Of a DNA stretch of 35,835 nt, positions 23,630 to 31,709 are shown one piece after another. Origin of the DNA: Pseudomonadota bacterium (GTDB taxonomy: Bacteria; Desulfobacterota; Desulfovibrionia; Desulfovibrionales; Desulfovibrionaceae); assembly GCA_023417745.1 (NCBI GenBank), contig JAEZEM010000005.1, positions 1 through 35,835 on the forward strand, read 5' to 3'. The stretch's first letter is position 1. Each line of letters opens with the position of its first letter. The notes beneath the pieces are model-generated. The model was given only the letters and a program-made list of their open reading frames with translations. It did no database searches and was not told the DNA's origin. Both the position numbers and the translations under genes were made by a program.

Positions 23630-25558
23630 CTAAAAACTGACGCTCAATCCCAGGTCGCCGCCGTAACTGACCGTTTGGGCGTCAAAGGCCGTGGCCGAAG
23701 CCGCGCCGCGAACCATCACCCGTTCGTTGATTTTATAGGAAGTGCCCAGGCTGGCCGTGGCCCAATCGGCTTTTACCGGGGCGGCGGCCATGGAGTAGGG
23801 CTGGGCCGTGGTCGTGGTCAGCGCGGCCTTGACCTTGCGGTTGGTCTGATCCACCAGCTCGTGGTTCCATTTGGCTTCGGCGAAGGGCCGCCAGTCGCCG
23901 GCTTCGACGGCGGCGCGCCAGCCGAGCTGGCTTATGGCCGAATCCCGGATCTGCTGGCCAAAGGACAGGGCCGTGACGCCGTTGCCGCCGGTGGCCGCGC
24001 CGCTGGTTCCCGATTCGGCAAAGCCCCTTATGCGCACCTGCTGCAGCACCAGACCGGCCACCGGGCCGGTGATCACCGGCCCCAGGCGCAGGTCGCCGCC
24101 GGCGCGAAGGGCCAGGCCCAGGGACGTTCCCGTGGTCGTGGCGCTGTTGGCGTCGGTGAAAAGCCCCAAGGCCACGTCGCGGGCGATCTTGTCCTGGACC
24201 AGGCCGTAGGAGGCCACGACATTGCCCCAGACCGGCCCGGCCTGATAGGCGGAGTAGAGGCTAAACGTCTGGTCGTTCTGGTCGAAGTGTCCGCCGCCCA
24301 TGGAAAATTGCTGGGTCTGGGTCCCGGCGGTGAAGGCCGCGCCGACGATGAGGCCGCAGGGCAGCTGGTAGTCCAGGCCGGCCGAGCCGGTAAACGGCGT
24401 GCCGGCCACATCGGGAAAGCCGGAGAAGTTTCGAAGCGTCAGCGCCCCGACGCCGCCGCCGATCCAGAGGTTGACGCCGGCCGGGCCACGATGTTGCCCG
24501 GTCAGGTCGATCTGGCCCTGGATGACGGACGTTCGGGCCAGGCCGCCCTGGATCGGCAGTTCGGCCAGCAGGGACATCAGGCTCGGGGCAGTGAGCAGGC
24601 TCGCTTCATAATCCGCCTCGATCTGTTGCCCCGCCGTGGTCAGATGCTTGCCGTCGATAAAGAGATACGTCTGCAACTGGACAGGGGTGATGTCGGACCA
24701 GCTGGTGACAAGGGCGCTGACCGGAGACGGGGCGTTGGCCGCCAGCACGGAAGACGGCGTGAATCCGAACAGCATGGGATTTGTCGCCGCGAACCGGAAC
24801 AGGCTGTCGAGGTCGGCGGGAATGTAGCGTACGCCCGCCGCCGTCAGGTACGACCACTTTGTCGCCCCATACGCCGTGGTGCGCGCATACACGTCGATAT
24901 TGCTGGCGGGAATGACGCCGCCAGAGCCGGTCAACACCGTCGTGTAAAAGGAGTTCGGGACGATGACGGTGCGGGCTCCGGCCGCCTGCAGGCTGGCCAC
25001 GCTGGCCGTGAATTCGGCGGCCACGCCGTTGAGATAGGCGGGATTGGCCGCTATCCAGGCCGCGCCCTGGTTCTGCACGAAGGAGATGTCGTTGTTGCCG
25101 CTGCTGACGACATACAGGGCATGGGGATTGGCCGTGCCGCCCGCGGAGAGGAGGTAATTGGCGATCTGCTGGGTCGTGGACACGTTCCCGGGGAGTTGGC
25201 CGGCGGCGCCAGCGCCCCCGGCGGAGGCGCTCAAAAGCGACGTGTAAGCGCTGCCGTTGGCGAAGTTGGTTCCGCCGGCGCTGACCGTCTCGGCGGAGAG
25301 GCCAAACCGTCCCGCCAGCATGGTGGTGGTCATCACGCCGGGGCCGGAAAATCCGCCGCTGGCCCCGTTGGCGATGGCGGAGGCGAGCTGCGAATCGATA
25401 GAAGCGATTCCCGTGGACGTATAGCGAAAATAGCCGCTGTCCAGGGTGCTGTCGCCAAGGCCCACGAACTGGTTGAAGGCCCCTGCGGCGTCGGCCGGGC
25501 GCGGCGCGACAAGGGCGAGCAAGGCGGCAAGAAGCAAAAGACGCAGCACGTTTGGCAT
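23630..25558 (-). CDS. GDSL/SGNH esterase autotransporter
   Basis: A 642-residue secreted protein. Residues 1-25 are a signal peptide (LRLLLLAALLALVAP...ADA). The passenger is an SGNH/GDSL hydrolase: block I GDSTLDSG with Ser37, block III SGNND, and DGKHLT with the Asp and His of the triad near residues 310-315. Residues about 370-642 are Gly-rich alternating strands typical of an autotransporter beta-barrel, ending in Phe (LSVSF). It resembles EstA-type lipases, with the esterase displayed outside the outer membrane. The ATG at 25558 is chosen because AGGGAAG lies five bases upstream; the GTG at 25564 would sit on the ribosome site itself. Confidence 0.9.
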   Translation of the reverse strand: MPNVLRLLLLAALLALVAPRPADAAGAFNQFVGLGDSTLDSGYFRYTSTGIASIDSQLASAIANGASGGFSGPGVMTTTMLAGRFGLSAETVSAGGTNFANGSAYTSLLSASAGGAGAAGQLPGNVSTTQQIANYLLSAGGTANPHALYVVSSGNNDISFVQNQGAAWIAANPAYLNGVAAEFTASVASLQAAGARTVIVPNSFYTTVLTGSGGVIPASNIDVYARTTAYGATKWSYLTAAGVRYIPADLDSLFRFAATNPMLFGFTPSSVLAANAPSPVSALVTSWSDITPVQLQTYLFIDGKHLTTAGQQIEADYEASLLTAPSLMSLLAELPIQGGLARTSVIQGQIDLTGQHRGPAGVNLWIGGGVGALTLRNFSGFPDVAGTPFTGSAGLDYQLPCGLIVGAAFTAGTQTQQFSMGGGHFDQNDQTFSLYSAYQAGPVWGNVVASYGLVQDKIARDVALGLFTDANSATTTGTSLGLALRAGGDLRLGPVITGPVAGLVLQQVRIRGFAESGTSGAATGGNGVTALSFGQQIRDSAISQLGWRAAVEAGDWRPFAEAKWNHELVDQTNRKVKAALTTTTAQPYSMAAAPVKADWATASLGTSYKINERVMVRGAASATAFDAQTVSYGGDLGLSVSF

Positions 25559-26003
25559 GGGCACTTCCCTGGCGGTCGATTTTCAAAGTCCGTCCGGCGA
25601 TGTACAATACGACCTGTCGCCTGTTGCGTTGACTGTTACATAAAAACGGTATGTTATCAATCAGGGACCGCCCCCTCGGGCCGTGTCGCCAAGGTCGGGC
25701 CGGCGCATGGCGGGCGGGGGGGCGGCGCGTTCTGGGGAATGGCGTTTGGGTGTTTGACTTCTCGCGGTGTTTGCGGCAAATTTTTTTGTTCGGACGTTGT
25801 TGATTAAGCTGTCGTTCAAGGCGGGACGGTTTGCTTGGCACGCCTGGGCGTGACCCTGCCGCGTAAAGCAATTCCACGAAATCCTCACGAAAAATGATCC
25901 TTTTGGCCAAAAGCCAACGGGGTCTTCCTTTTTTTTCGGTCTGATGGTCAGGCGTCGGCGCTGTCCTGGGCGGCGGTCGGCGCGAAACGTTTACGGAGAA
26001 GGT
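25559..26003. other. Divergent intergenic region between esterase and Hsp70-like genes
   Basis: No gene was seen in these 445 bases. A perfect palindrome CTTTTGGCCAAAAG lies at 25900-25913, about 90 bases before the Hsp70-like start, and may be an operator. No promoter with good boxes was recognised in either direction. Confidence 0.4.
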
Positions 26004-27275
26004 GTGTCTGTGGCTATTGGCATTGACTTCGGAACATCAAATTCCGCTGTTGGCATTTTCAAGGACGGCTTGCCTTGCCTTGTCGCGTTGGAGAACGAGA
26101 AAGAGACGATCCCCAGCGCTGTTTTTTATGACACGGAAGAAGATGCCGTGCTCTTTGGCAATGAAGCGATAGCCTTTTATATGGACGGTTGCGAAGGCCG
26201 GTTGCTGCGTTCGCTCAAAAGCATACTGGGCAGCTCGCTGGTCAACGAATCCACGGAAGTGGGCTATAAGAACATGACCTTCAAGGACATCATTGTCACG
26301 TTTGTCCGGCATTTGAAGGCTGGCGCGGAAAACGCCGTCGGCCATGCCGTGGACAGCGTCGTCATGGGAAGGCCTGTCCGCTTTGTGGACGCCGACGAGC
26401 AGGCCGACGCCCTGGCCCAGGGGCATCTGGAGGAAATCGCCAGGAAAGCCGGTTTTCGCGAGGTGCTCTTCCAGTACGAACCCATCGCGGCTGCCTTGGA
26501 TTATGAGCAATCGGTCAAGCAAGAGGAACTCGCGCTCATTGTCGACATCGGCGGTGGAACCTCGGATTTTTCCATTGTCAGGGTGTCGCCGGACAGACGG
26601 GGCAAGGTCGACCGCAAGCAGGATATTCTGGCCAACACCGGCGTGCATGTCGGCGGAACCGATTTGGACCTCAAACTCAGTCTTGAGCAGGTGATGCCGC
26701 TTTTCGGCTACAGGACGCGGACCAGGAGCCTACATCCAGGCGATCCCATACTGGACTTGCCGCCGACCTACTATCGCGAGCTGGCGACCTGGCACAAGAT
26801 CGTGTTTTTGTATAACAACAGGGCCTTGCAAGCGGTCAAGAATATGCAATATCACGCGCAGCGGCAAGATCTGGTCGATCGGCTGGTCAGAATCATCAAG
26901 CGCCAGGAAGGCCATCGTCTGGCCGGCGATGTCGAAGCCGCGAAAATCGCGCTGTCGGAGCAGGATGCCGCCTCGATCACCTTGGATTACGTGGAAAAAG
27001 GGCTGCAAGCGGCGTTGCATCGCCAGAAATTCGAGTCCGACATCGCGTCTGAAACCGACAGTATTGTGTCGAAAATAGAAGAATGTCTCAGCCTGGCCGG
27101 TGTTGCGGCGTCGGCGATAGACACGCTTTTTATGACGGGCGGCAGCACGGCCATTCCGCTTATCGCCCAGGCCTGCCGCCAGGCCGTGCCCGGAGCCAGA
27201 ACGGTGGAAGGGAGCCGGTTCGGCAGCGTCGGCATCGGGCTGGCTCTTGACGCCGGCAGGAAGTTCGGGGCGTAA
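26004..27275 (+). CDS. Hsp70-family chaperone-like ATPase (YegD-like)
   Basis: A 423-residue protein like E. coli YegD, with an actin-fold Hsp70 ATPase domain and no normal C-terminal substrate domain. AIGIDFGTSNSAVGIF is the phosphate 1 loop, VVMGRPVRF and FQYEPIAAALDYEQ are the inter-domain parts, LIVDIGGGTSDFSIVRV is phosphate loop 2, and LFMTGGSTAIPLI is the adenosine loop. The start is GTG at 26004, placed five bases after GGAG and immediately before the first strand; longer in-frame starts would lie in non-conserved sequence. It has its own flanks and no DnaJ or GrpE partner nearby. YegD itself has no settled function, so the client is unknown. Confidence 0.9.
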   Translation: MSVAIGIDFGTSNSAVGIFKDGLPCLVALENEKETIPSAVFYDTEEDAVLFGNEAIAFYMDGCEGRLLRSLKSILGSSLVNESTEVGYKNMTFKDIIVTFVRHLKAGAENAVGHAVDSVVMGRPVRFVDADEQADALAQGHLEEIARKAGFREVLFQYEPIAAALDYEQSVKQEELALIVDIGGGTSDFSIVRVSPDRRGKVDRKQDILANTGVHVGGTDLDLKLSLEQVMPLFGYRTRTRSLHPGDPILDLPPTYYRELATWHKIVFLYNNRALQAVKNMQYHAQRQDLVDRLVRIIKRQEGHRLAGDVEAAKIALSEQDAASITLDYVEKGLQAALHRQKFESDIASETDSIVSKIEECLSLAGVAASAIDTLFMTGGSTAIPLIAQACRQAVPGARTVEGSRFGSVGIGLALDAGRKFGA

Positions 27276-27281
27276 AGCCTA

Positions 27282-27313
27282 TTATAAAACATAACGCCAG
27301 TTATGTTTTATAA
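27282..27313. terminator. Perfect AT-rich hairpin after the Hsp70-like gene
   Basis: TTATAAAACATAAC and GTTATGTTTTATAA are perfect 14-bp arms with a GCCA loop, seven bases past the stop. It probably ends transcription of the Hsp70-like gene, although there is no G-C clamp; a protein-binding site is possible. Confidence 0.6.
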
Positions 27314-27464
27314 ATGCAACAATTAAATCAATGTGTTGCTTGCAGCGTGCTTTCGCTTGAGCAATGGACTTGGAATGAGCTCGGCCGGCGGCGTCAGGCA
27401 CGCCTGACAGTCGCGGTCCAGGCCGTGCGCTTTGGCTAGACGCCCTCTGCCGTTAGGCGGCGGC

Positions 27465-28283
27465 TCACGGGTTCATGGCCAGCGTCGCGTCCTGTTCCGC
27501 CAGGAAGGCCGCGTAGGCGCGCGGCAGGTAGCGGCTCGAAAACAGATAGGCCGCTCCCGTGGACGTCCGGATGGTGGCGATGTCCTGAAACTCCGGCTTG
27601 GCGGCCATGGCGTCGAGGATTGCGGCGACATCTTCCGGGGCGAGATCGAAAGGCGGCTGCTCGAAGAGTTCGACCGGCACGGGGCGCGGGTAGTCCCGGG
27701 AGTTTGACCGGACAGCCTCGGCCACAAGAACCTCGGGCACGTCCTTGTCGTCCAGCAACTGGGCGTAGGCGCGGCTGAGCAGCGCCGGGTCGTGGTAGAG
27801 GGGCCGCCCGGACCGGCTGGCCAAGGACGCGATTTCGGGCCGGGCCGCGACGATGGCGGCCAGCCTCAAGCGCGCGTCGGCTTGGGGCGAGGTTTCCAGG
27901 CCCTCGGCCAGACCGCGCTCCCGCAGCCGTTCCAGGATTTCCTCCAGGGCGATGAGCCGAGGCTCGGCGCTGGCCTCCCGGATGGTCTCCAGGACCGCCC
28001 GGGCCAGTGCGGCTTCGTCAGCCGGATCGGGCAGCCCGGCCGGCTCCATCAGCCTGGACGGTTCGGCCAGCCCGGTCGAATCGGACAGGTCGGCCGGGTC
28101 GAGTTGTCCGGCCGGGGCAGCCAACCCGGCTGGATCGGGCAGCTCGGCCAAGTCGGCTTGCTTAGCCAGCTCGGCCGGAGCGGGCAGGTCGGCCAAGTCG
28201 GCCCGCTCCGGCAGATCGGCCCGCTCAGACAGCCCGACCGAATCAAGCTGCCCGGCCGCGTCGGCTTCGCCTGGCGCGTTCAC
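27465..28283 (-). CDS. Uncharacterised protein with Leu/Ala/Asp/Pro repeats, coupled to the AOR gene
   Basis: A 272-residue protein I do not recognise as a named family. The start is GTG at 28283, overlapping the AOR stop (GTGA), so it is translated together with AOR. Residues about 10-85 are low-complexity, with degenerate five-residue units built on ADL, AGL, PAGL and LPDP. The rest (about 90-272) is ordinary sequence with a helical first part (ARAVLETIREAS, IALEEILERLRERG) and a more conserved-looking end (FSSRYLPRAYAAFLAEQD). There are no Cys, signal peptide or membrane segments. Its place after ferredoxin and AOR genes is that of ydhW in E. coli, which is also uncharacterised; relationship is inferred from order only. 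It may help AOR maturation or assembly. Confidence 0.7.
   Translation of the reverse strand: MNAPGEADAAGQLDSVGLSERADLPERADLADLPAPAELAKQADLAELPDPAGLAAPAGQLDPADLSDSTGLAEPSRLMEPAGLPDPADEAALARAVLETIREASAEPRLIALEEILERLRERGLAEGLETSPQADARLRLAAIVAARPEIASLASRSGRPLYHDPALLSRAYAQLLDDKDVPEVLVAEAVRSNSRDYPRPVPVELFEQPPFDLAPEDVAAILDAMAAKPEFQDIATIRTSTGAAYLFSSRYLPRAYAAFLAEQDATLAMNP
28020..28260. repeat. Degenerate tandem repeat of about 15 bp inside the AOR-coupled gene
   Basis: On the plus strand the words CAGCTCGGCC, CAGGTCGGCC and AAGTCGGC recur at multiples of about 15 bases, coding the five-residue units of the protein. Two nearly identical copies of GGCAG(C/G)TCGGCCAAGTCGGC lie at 28138-28157 and 28181-28200. 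Confidence 0.65.
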
Positions 28284-30397
28284 TTGGCCGCCTCGGGCGT
28301 GAGCTTGGCGGCGGCCAGGGACTTGCCCACCTCCGCCAGGCCCAGTTCGGCGTAGCGCGCCTGGCCCGGCGCGCCCGTGGCCTTGTCCCAGCCCATGACC
28401 TCGTAGAAATAGTCCATGGCCGTGGCGATGTCGGCCGGGTCCATGCGGATGGTCCCCTTGGTCAAGGCCGCCGTGCCGTTTGGGTCCTCGAAGACCCAGG
28501 GCGGCACGATGTCGTGGGCGGCGCGCATGTCCACCTGCCCCATGTCCCGAATGGTCAAGGCCCGGTGCAGGGTAAATATCCGTTCCGCCACCCGGTCCAG
28601 CTCCTCCCGGTCCATGGTCTGGCCGGTGGCTAGGCTCAAGAACTTCGACTCCAGGCTGTCGTCGCCGGCATAGCCGCGCTCGCGAAGGGGAGAGGCCGCC
28701 CACGGTCCCATCCAGTTGCACACCCCAAGGGCGTCGTGGAGTTCCTTGCGCAAAAGCGACCACTTGGCCCGCTTTGCTTTGGGCACGTTGGCCGGGGTGT
28801 AGTCGCCCGGGGCGTCCAGGGCTTCGGGCGAACCCCAGATGGCGGCGGCCAGCTTTTTTTGCACCTCAAGCGGCAGGCCGTTTCGCACGAAGTTCGTGTG
28901 GGAGTGGCACTGGGCGTCGCGGTTGTACTGGGTGTTGATGATCACCCCGCACTGGCCGTCGTCCTCGTTGGCGTGGTGCTTGGGGTGGCCCATCTTCCAG
29001 TAGGTCGTGGCGTGGTCCTGGGCCCACTCGGATTCGGGGATGGACCAGTGGTCGAAGATCGCGCCCGTGCCGCGACTTAAGACTTCCCCGAGTTCGCCCT
29101 GGCGGTTGGCGATGCGGGGCAGCAGGTCGAGCAGGAAGGCCGGATCGGCGCGGTCGTACTTGTCCCAGGGGATGGAGGCATATTCCTTGGACCCGAGCCT
29201 GGCCTTGAGATAGCCGCCTTCGTAGAGCTTTCGCAGATCGCGCTGCAGCTGGCCGTAGTTGGACCACAGGCCCAGGTCGTCGGCCAGATGCATCCCCACC
29301 ATGCAGGCTTCCATGGCGGTTTCGTTGTTTTTCTTGTTGGCGAGCTGCTTGAAAAACGAGCGGCCGAACATCAGCGCCACGCAGGTGTTCTGGCCCGTGT
29401 CCGGGATGCCGTACTTGACGGTCACCGACGGCATCTTGAGCATGGTGTGGCAGCGGATGGGACAGGCGGTGCAGCCGTTGCCGCGCACGGTGTATTTCCA
29501 GGCCTCGTCGCCCAGGAAAAAGGCCGCGCTGTTGGTGCGAAAGGCGATGCTATTGGGATCATGGATATTGCCGGGAAGTTCCACGGGAGGCTTGGCCGCG
29601 CCCCAGCGTCTGCCGGGTTGGCCGACCCAGCGCGAGGCCGGATTGTAGTATTCGGCCTGGGGCGTGGGGAAGCTTGGCGCCACGTGCTGGTTGTTGGCCC
29701 CAAGGATGGAGAGGTGGAACTTGACCAGGGCCTCCCAGGCGGCCTTGTCCCCGGCGATGCGCACCGCGCCGCTGCCTTGCACGGCCACGGCCTTGAGATT
29801 CTTGCCGCCCATGATCCCGCCCACGCCGCCGGCCGAATGGGAGACGGAATTGATCACCATGCCCATGGGGGCCAGGTTTTCCCCGGCCTGGCCGATGGCC
29901 GCCACCACGCAGTCCGGCCCCAGCTCCTGGCTGATGGCCAAGGTGGTCCGGCGGATGCCCGAACCCCACAAGTGCCGGGCGTCGCGAATCTCCACCCGGG
30001 CGTCACGGATCATGAGCCAGACCGGTTTGTCGGCCTGGCCTTCCACGATCAGGGCGTCGTAGCCGGCGTATTTGAGCTTGGCCGCGAAGTGTCCGCCCAT
30101 GTGCCCCGAGCCGACCAGCGGCTTGGGCCAGCAGGTGGGAAAAAGCGTGGTCACGGTGGCGCGGCCGTTGCAGGGCACGCTCGTGCCGACCAGCGGGCCG
30201 GTGGCGAAAACGAGCTTGTTGGCCGCGTCAAAGGGGCCGGTCCCGGCCGGCACCTCGTCCCAGAGCACCCGGTAGCCGATGCCGGCCCCGCCGAGCAGGG
30301 CCGCGTAGCGTTCGCGGGTATCTTCGACGGTGATCTTGCCGGTGGAGAGATCGACGCGCAGGACCTTGCCGACAAACCCGCCGCTGCTTACGGCCAT
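28280..30397 (-). CDS. Aldehyde ferredoxin oxidoreductase family tungsto/molybdoenzyme (YdhV-like)
   Basis: A 705-residue enzyme of the AOR family, which holds a bis-pyranopterin tungsten or molybdenum cofactor and a [4Fe-4S] cluster. The N-terminal domain (FVGKVLRVDLSTGKI, GGAGIGYRVLWDEVP, GSGHMGGHFAAKLKYAGYDALIVEG) is typical. The cluster ligands are CTACPIRC (Cys309, 312 and 316) and Cys560 in LGVCNWMG, matching the CxxCxxxC...C layout of AOR. Length, and the polyferredoxin gene next to it, resemble E. coli YdhV rather than the about 600-residue archaeal AOR. The ATG at 30397 has an AAGGAGG site; an earlier ATG at 30436 lacks one. There is no Tat signal, so it is cytoplasmic unless it piggybacks on the ferredoxin. 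Substrate not known; aldehydes or hydroxyaromatics are possible. Confidence 0.92.
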   Translation of the reverse strand: MAVSSGGFVGKVLRVDLSTGKITVEDTRERYAALLGGAGIGYRVLWDEVPAGTGPFDAANKLVFATGPLVGTSVPCNGRATVTTLFPTCWPKPLVGSGHMGGHFAAKLKYAGYDALIVEGQADKPVWLMIRDARVEIRDARHLWGSGIRRTTLAISQELGPDCVVAAIGQAGENLAPMGMVINSVSHSAGGVGGIMGGKNLKAVAVQGSGAVRIAGDKAAWEALVKFHLSILGANNQHVAPSFPTPQAEYYNPASRWVGQPGRRWGAAKPPVELPGNIHDPNSIAFRTNSAAFFLGDEAWKYTVRGNGCTACPIRCHTMLKMPSVTVKYGIPDTGQNTCVALMFGRSFFKQLANKKNNETAMEACMVGMHLADDLGLWSNYGQLQRDLRKLYEGGYLKARLGSKEYASIPWDKYDRADPAFLLDLLPRIANRQGELGEVLSRGTGAIFDHWSIPESEWAQDHATTYWKMGHPKHHANEDDGQCGVIINTQYNRDAQCHSHTNFVRNGLPLEVQKKLAAAIWGSPEALDAPGDYTPANVPKAKRAKWSLLRKELHDALGVCNWMGPWAASPLRERGYAGDDSLESKFLSLATGQTMDREELDRVAERIFTLHRALTIRDMGQVDMRAAHDIVPPWVFEDPNGTAALTKGTIRMDPADIATAMDYFYEVMGWDKATGAPGQARYAELGLAEVGKSLAAAKLTPEAAK

Positions 30398-30447
30398 GAC
30401 GGCCTCCTTGCCGGTGAAGGGGTATTCCGAGTTCACCGCTAAAGTGC

Positions 30448-30473
30448 ATCAGCATGAGATTTATCATGCTGAT
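30448..30473. promoter_or_regulatory. Inverted repeat upstream of the AOR gene
   Basis: ATCAGCATGA and TCATGCTGAT are perfect 10-bp arms around a 6-base centre, about 50 bases before the AOR start and next to an AT-rich stretch that could hold a promoter. It looks like an operator; the protein is unknown. The Crp/Fnr gene in this window is one candidate. Confidence 0.55.
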
Positions 30474-30487
30474 ATAATTTATATTTT

Positions 30488-30513
30488 TAAAACACGATCG
30501 ACGTTGTGTTTTA
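30488..30513 (-). terminator. Hairpin after the ferredoxin gene
   Basis: TAAAACAC and GTGTTTTA form 8-bp perfect arms about 20 bases past the ferredoxin stop on its strand, running into a T/A-rich stretch. It may partially terminate, giving more ferredoxin than AOR transcript, or be an operator. Confidence 0.4.
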
Positions 30514-30534
30514 CCTGAGGGATTATTTCCCGGT

Positions 30535-31284
30535 CTACGTGCCGGCCGTGACATGGCAGTCCAGGCAGGCCTTGGCCGTTTCCGGGGGGACGACGGACAG
30601 GATGGGGCGGGTCGGGCTGCCGTCGCGGGTGAGGTCGCGCCAGGGCACGTAGCGCAGGGCCGCCGACGGGCAGGCTTCCACGCATTTGGGGCGGCCATGG
30701 CACAGGGTGCATTTGGCGGCCACCCCGGCTTGCTCGTCAAAGGACAACATGCCCCAGGGGCAGGCCTGCTGGCACAGGCGACAGCCCAGGCACTGGGCGG
30801 CGTCGACCACCCGGGCTCCGGTTTGGGGATCGGCGACGATGGCGTTTTGGGGACAGGCCGTGGCGCAGGGCACGGGATGGGGGCACTGGCGGCACACGCC
30901 CTGGATCACCAGCCCATCGCCCCAGTCTCCGTGCATGGCCTCGCCTCCGGTGGGGCCGGTGGGGCCGAAATTGACGACCCGGGCGATCTTGACGCGTGAT
31001 AGCGACGGCTGGGCCCGGCCGTCGTTATATTCCGTGCAGGCCAGCTCGCACCGGCCGCAGGCCACGCAACGGGTGGGGTCGGCCAGGAGCATGCCCTGGG
31101 CGCTGTCCAGGATCACCAGCGGCGCGTTTTCGCCGTAGGCCTCGCCAAGATTCAGGAAGGCCAGGCTGGTAAGCGCGCAGGCGGACAGCTTGAGAAAGCC
31201 CCGGCGGGTCAGTTCGGCCTCCCAGCCGGAAGCCTTGGCCGCCTGCTCGATCAACGCCGCCGAGATGCCGCGTTTGTTGTCCAT
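30535..31284 (-). CDS. Tat-targeted polyferredoxin with C-terminal CxxCH (YdhY-like)
   Basis: A 249-residue electron-transfer protein. Residues 26-32 TRRGFLK match the twin-arginine consensus and precede a hydrophobic segment, so it should be exported. Four Cys clusters follow: CVACGRCELAC, CRQCPHPVPCATAC, CLGCRLCQQACP and CTLCHGRPKCVEACP, enough for four [4Fe-4S] centres, like YdhY, DmsB or HybA. The last residues are CLDCHVTAGT, a CxxCH heme c motif that is unusual in this family. The start at 31284 has GGAGG six bases upstream; a longer in-frame start at 31359 overlaps the promoter. It precedes the AOR gene on the same strand and should pass electrons for it or for a membrane partner. Confidence 0.92.
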   Translation of the reverse strand: MDNKRGISAALIEQAAKASGWEAELTRRGFLKLSACALTSLAFLNLGEAYGENAPLVILDSAQGMLLADPTRCVACGRCELACTEYNDGRAQPSLSRVKIARVVNFGPTGPTGGEAMHGDWGDGLVIQGVCRQCPHPVPCATACPQNAIVADPQTGARVVDAAQCLGCRLCQQACPWGMLSFDEQAGVAAKCTLCHGRPKCVEACPSAALRYVPWRDLTRDGSPTRPILSVVPPETAKACLDCHVTAGT

Positions 31285-31354
31285 GTCGCGCCTCCGCAGC
31301 CCGCGCCCCGGCCTGTGGGCCGGGGAGACGTCCCGGCAAACGGGCCTTGCGATG

Positions 31355-31383
31355 ATCATAAAACGCTTTTTTGGGGGCGTCCA
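31355..31383 (-). promoter_or_regulatory. Sigma-70 promoter for the ferredoxin/AOR cluster
   Basis: On the minus strand TGGACG (31383-31378) and TATGAT (31360-31355) are 17 bases apart, both 4-5 of 6 to consensus. The leader to the ATG at 31284 would be about 65 bases and includes the GC hairpin. Confidence 0.55.
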
Positions 31384-31556
31384 TCAAGACCGCGCAGGAG
31401 CAGCCCGTCGCCCGATGGAGGACCGGGATACGGGATGCCTTTCGGAGAAGTGGCGGCCTGCCGCTTCGTGTCGCCCAATCGCCAAGCGTCTTGACAAGCC
31501 CTGTTGGCGGAAGCGGCTGCCCGTTGAGAAAGGTCCTGGACTCCCGATGCGCGGTC

Positions 31557-31591
31557 TGTCGCAGCAAGCCTTTTTGGGCTTGCCCGCGACA
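31557..31591. other. Long stem-loop upstream of the 7TMR-DISM kinase gene
   Basis: GCAAGCC/GGCTTGC with outer TGTCGC/GCGACA form a two-part stem around a TTTTTG loop, about 120 bases before the kinase start. It may be a leader structure or a terminator; no riboswitch class was recognised. Confidence 0.45.
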
Positions 31592-31709
31592 AGGCAACAT
31601 GATTACGTGCAGGCCATGTCTTGTCGATGGGCAAGGGCGTCAATTTGTTTGATTTGCCCGGCGTCGACAGGCTGTGTTCGCACCGTTGCGCCGTTTCAAA
31701 GGGCAGGCC

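Larger units (their letters stand above)
31285..31709. other. Divergent region between the ferredoxin and 7TMR-DISM kinase genes
   Basis: No gene was seen in these 425 bases. They hold a minus-strand promoter (listed), a GC-rich hairpin at 31306-31325 (CCCCGGCC/GGCCGGGG, TGTG loop) in the ferredoxin leader, and a long stem-loop at 31557-31591 in front of the kinase gene. Confidence 0.6.

Noticed and set aside
23675..25807. 710-codon plus-strand open frame opposite the esterase autotransporter.
   Set aside because: The translation is Gly/Arg/Ala-rich without motifs, while the minus strand has a signal peptide, GDSL triad and beta-barrel end.
25986..25995. AAACGTTTAC near the Hsp70-like start, identical to ten bases of the LacI-type site at 3001-3010.
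   Set aside because: It is one short non-palindromic match 23 kb away on top of a ribosome site; chance is the simpler explanation.
28020..28260. The repeat tract as a CRISPR array.
   Set aside because: Units are about 15 bases, degenerate, in frame with coding sequence, and there are no unique spacers or cas genes.
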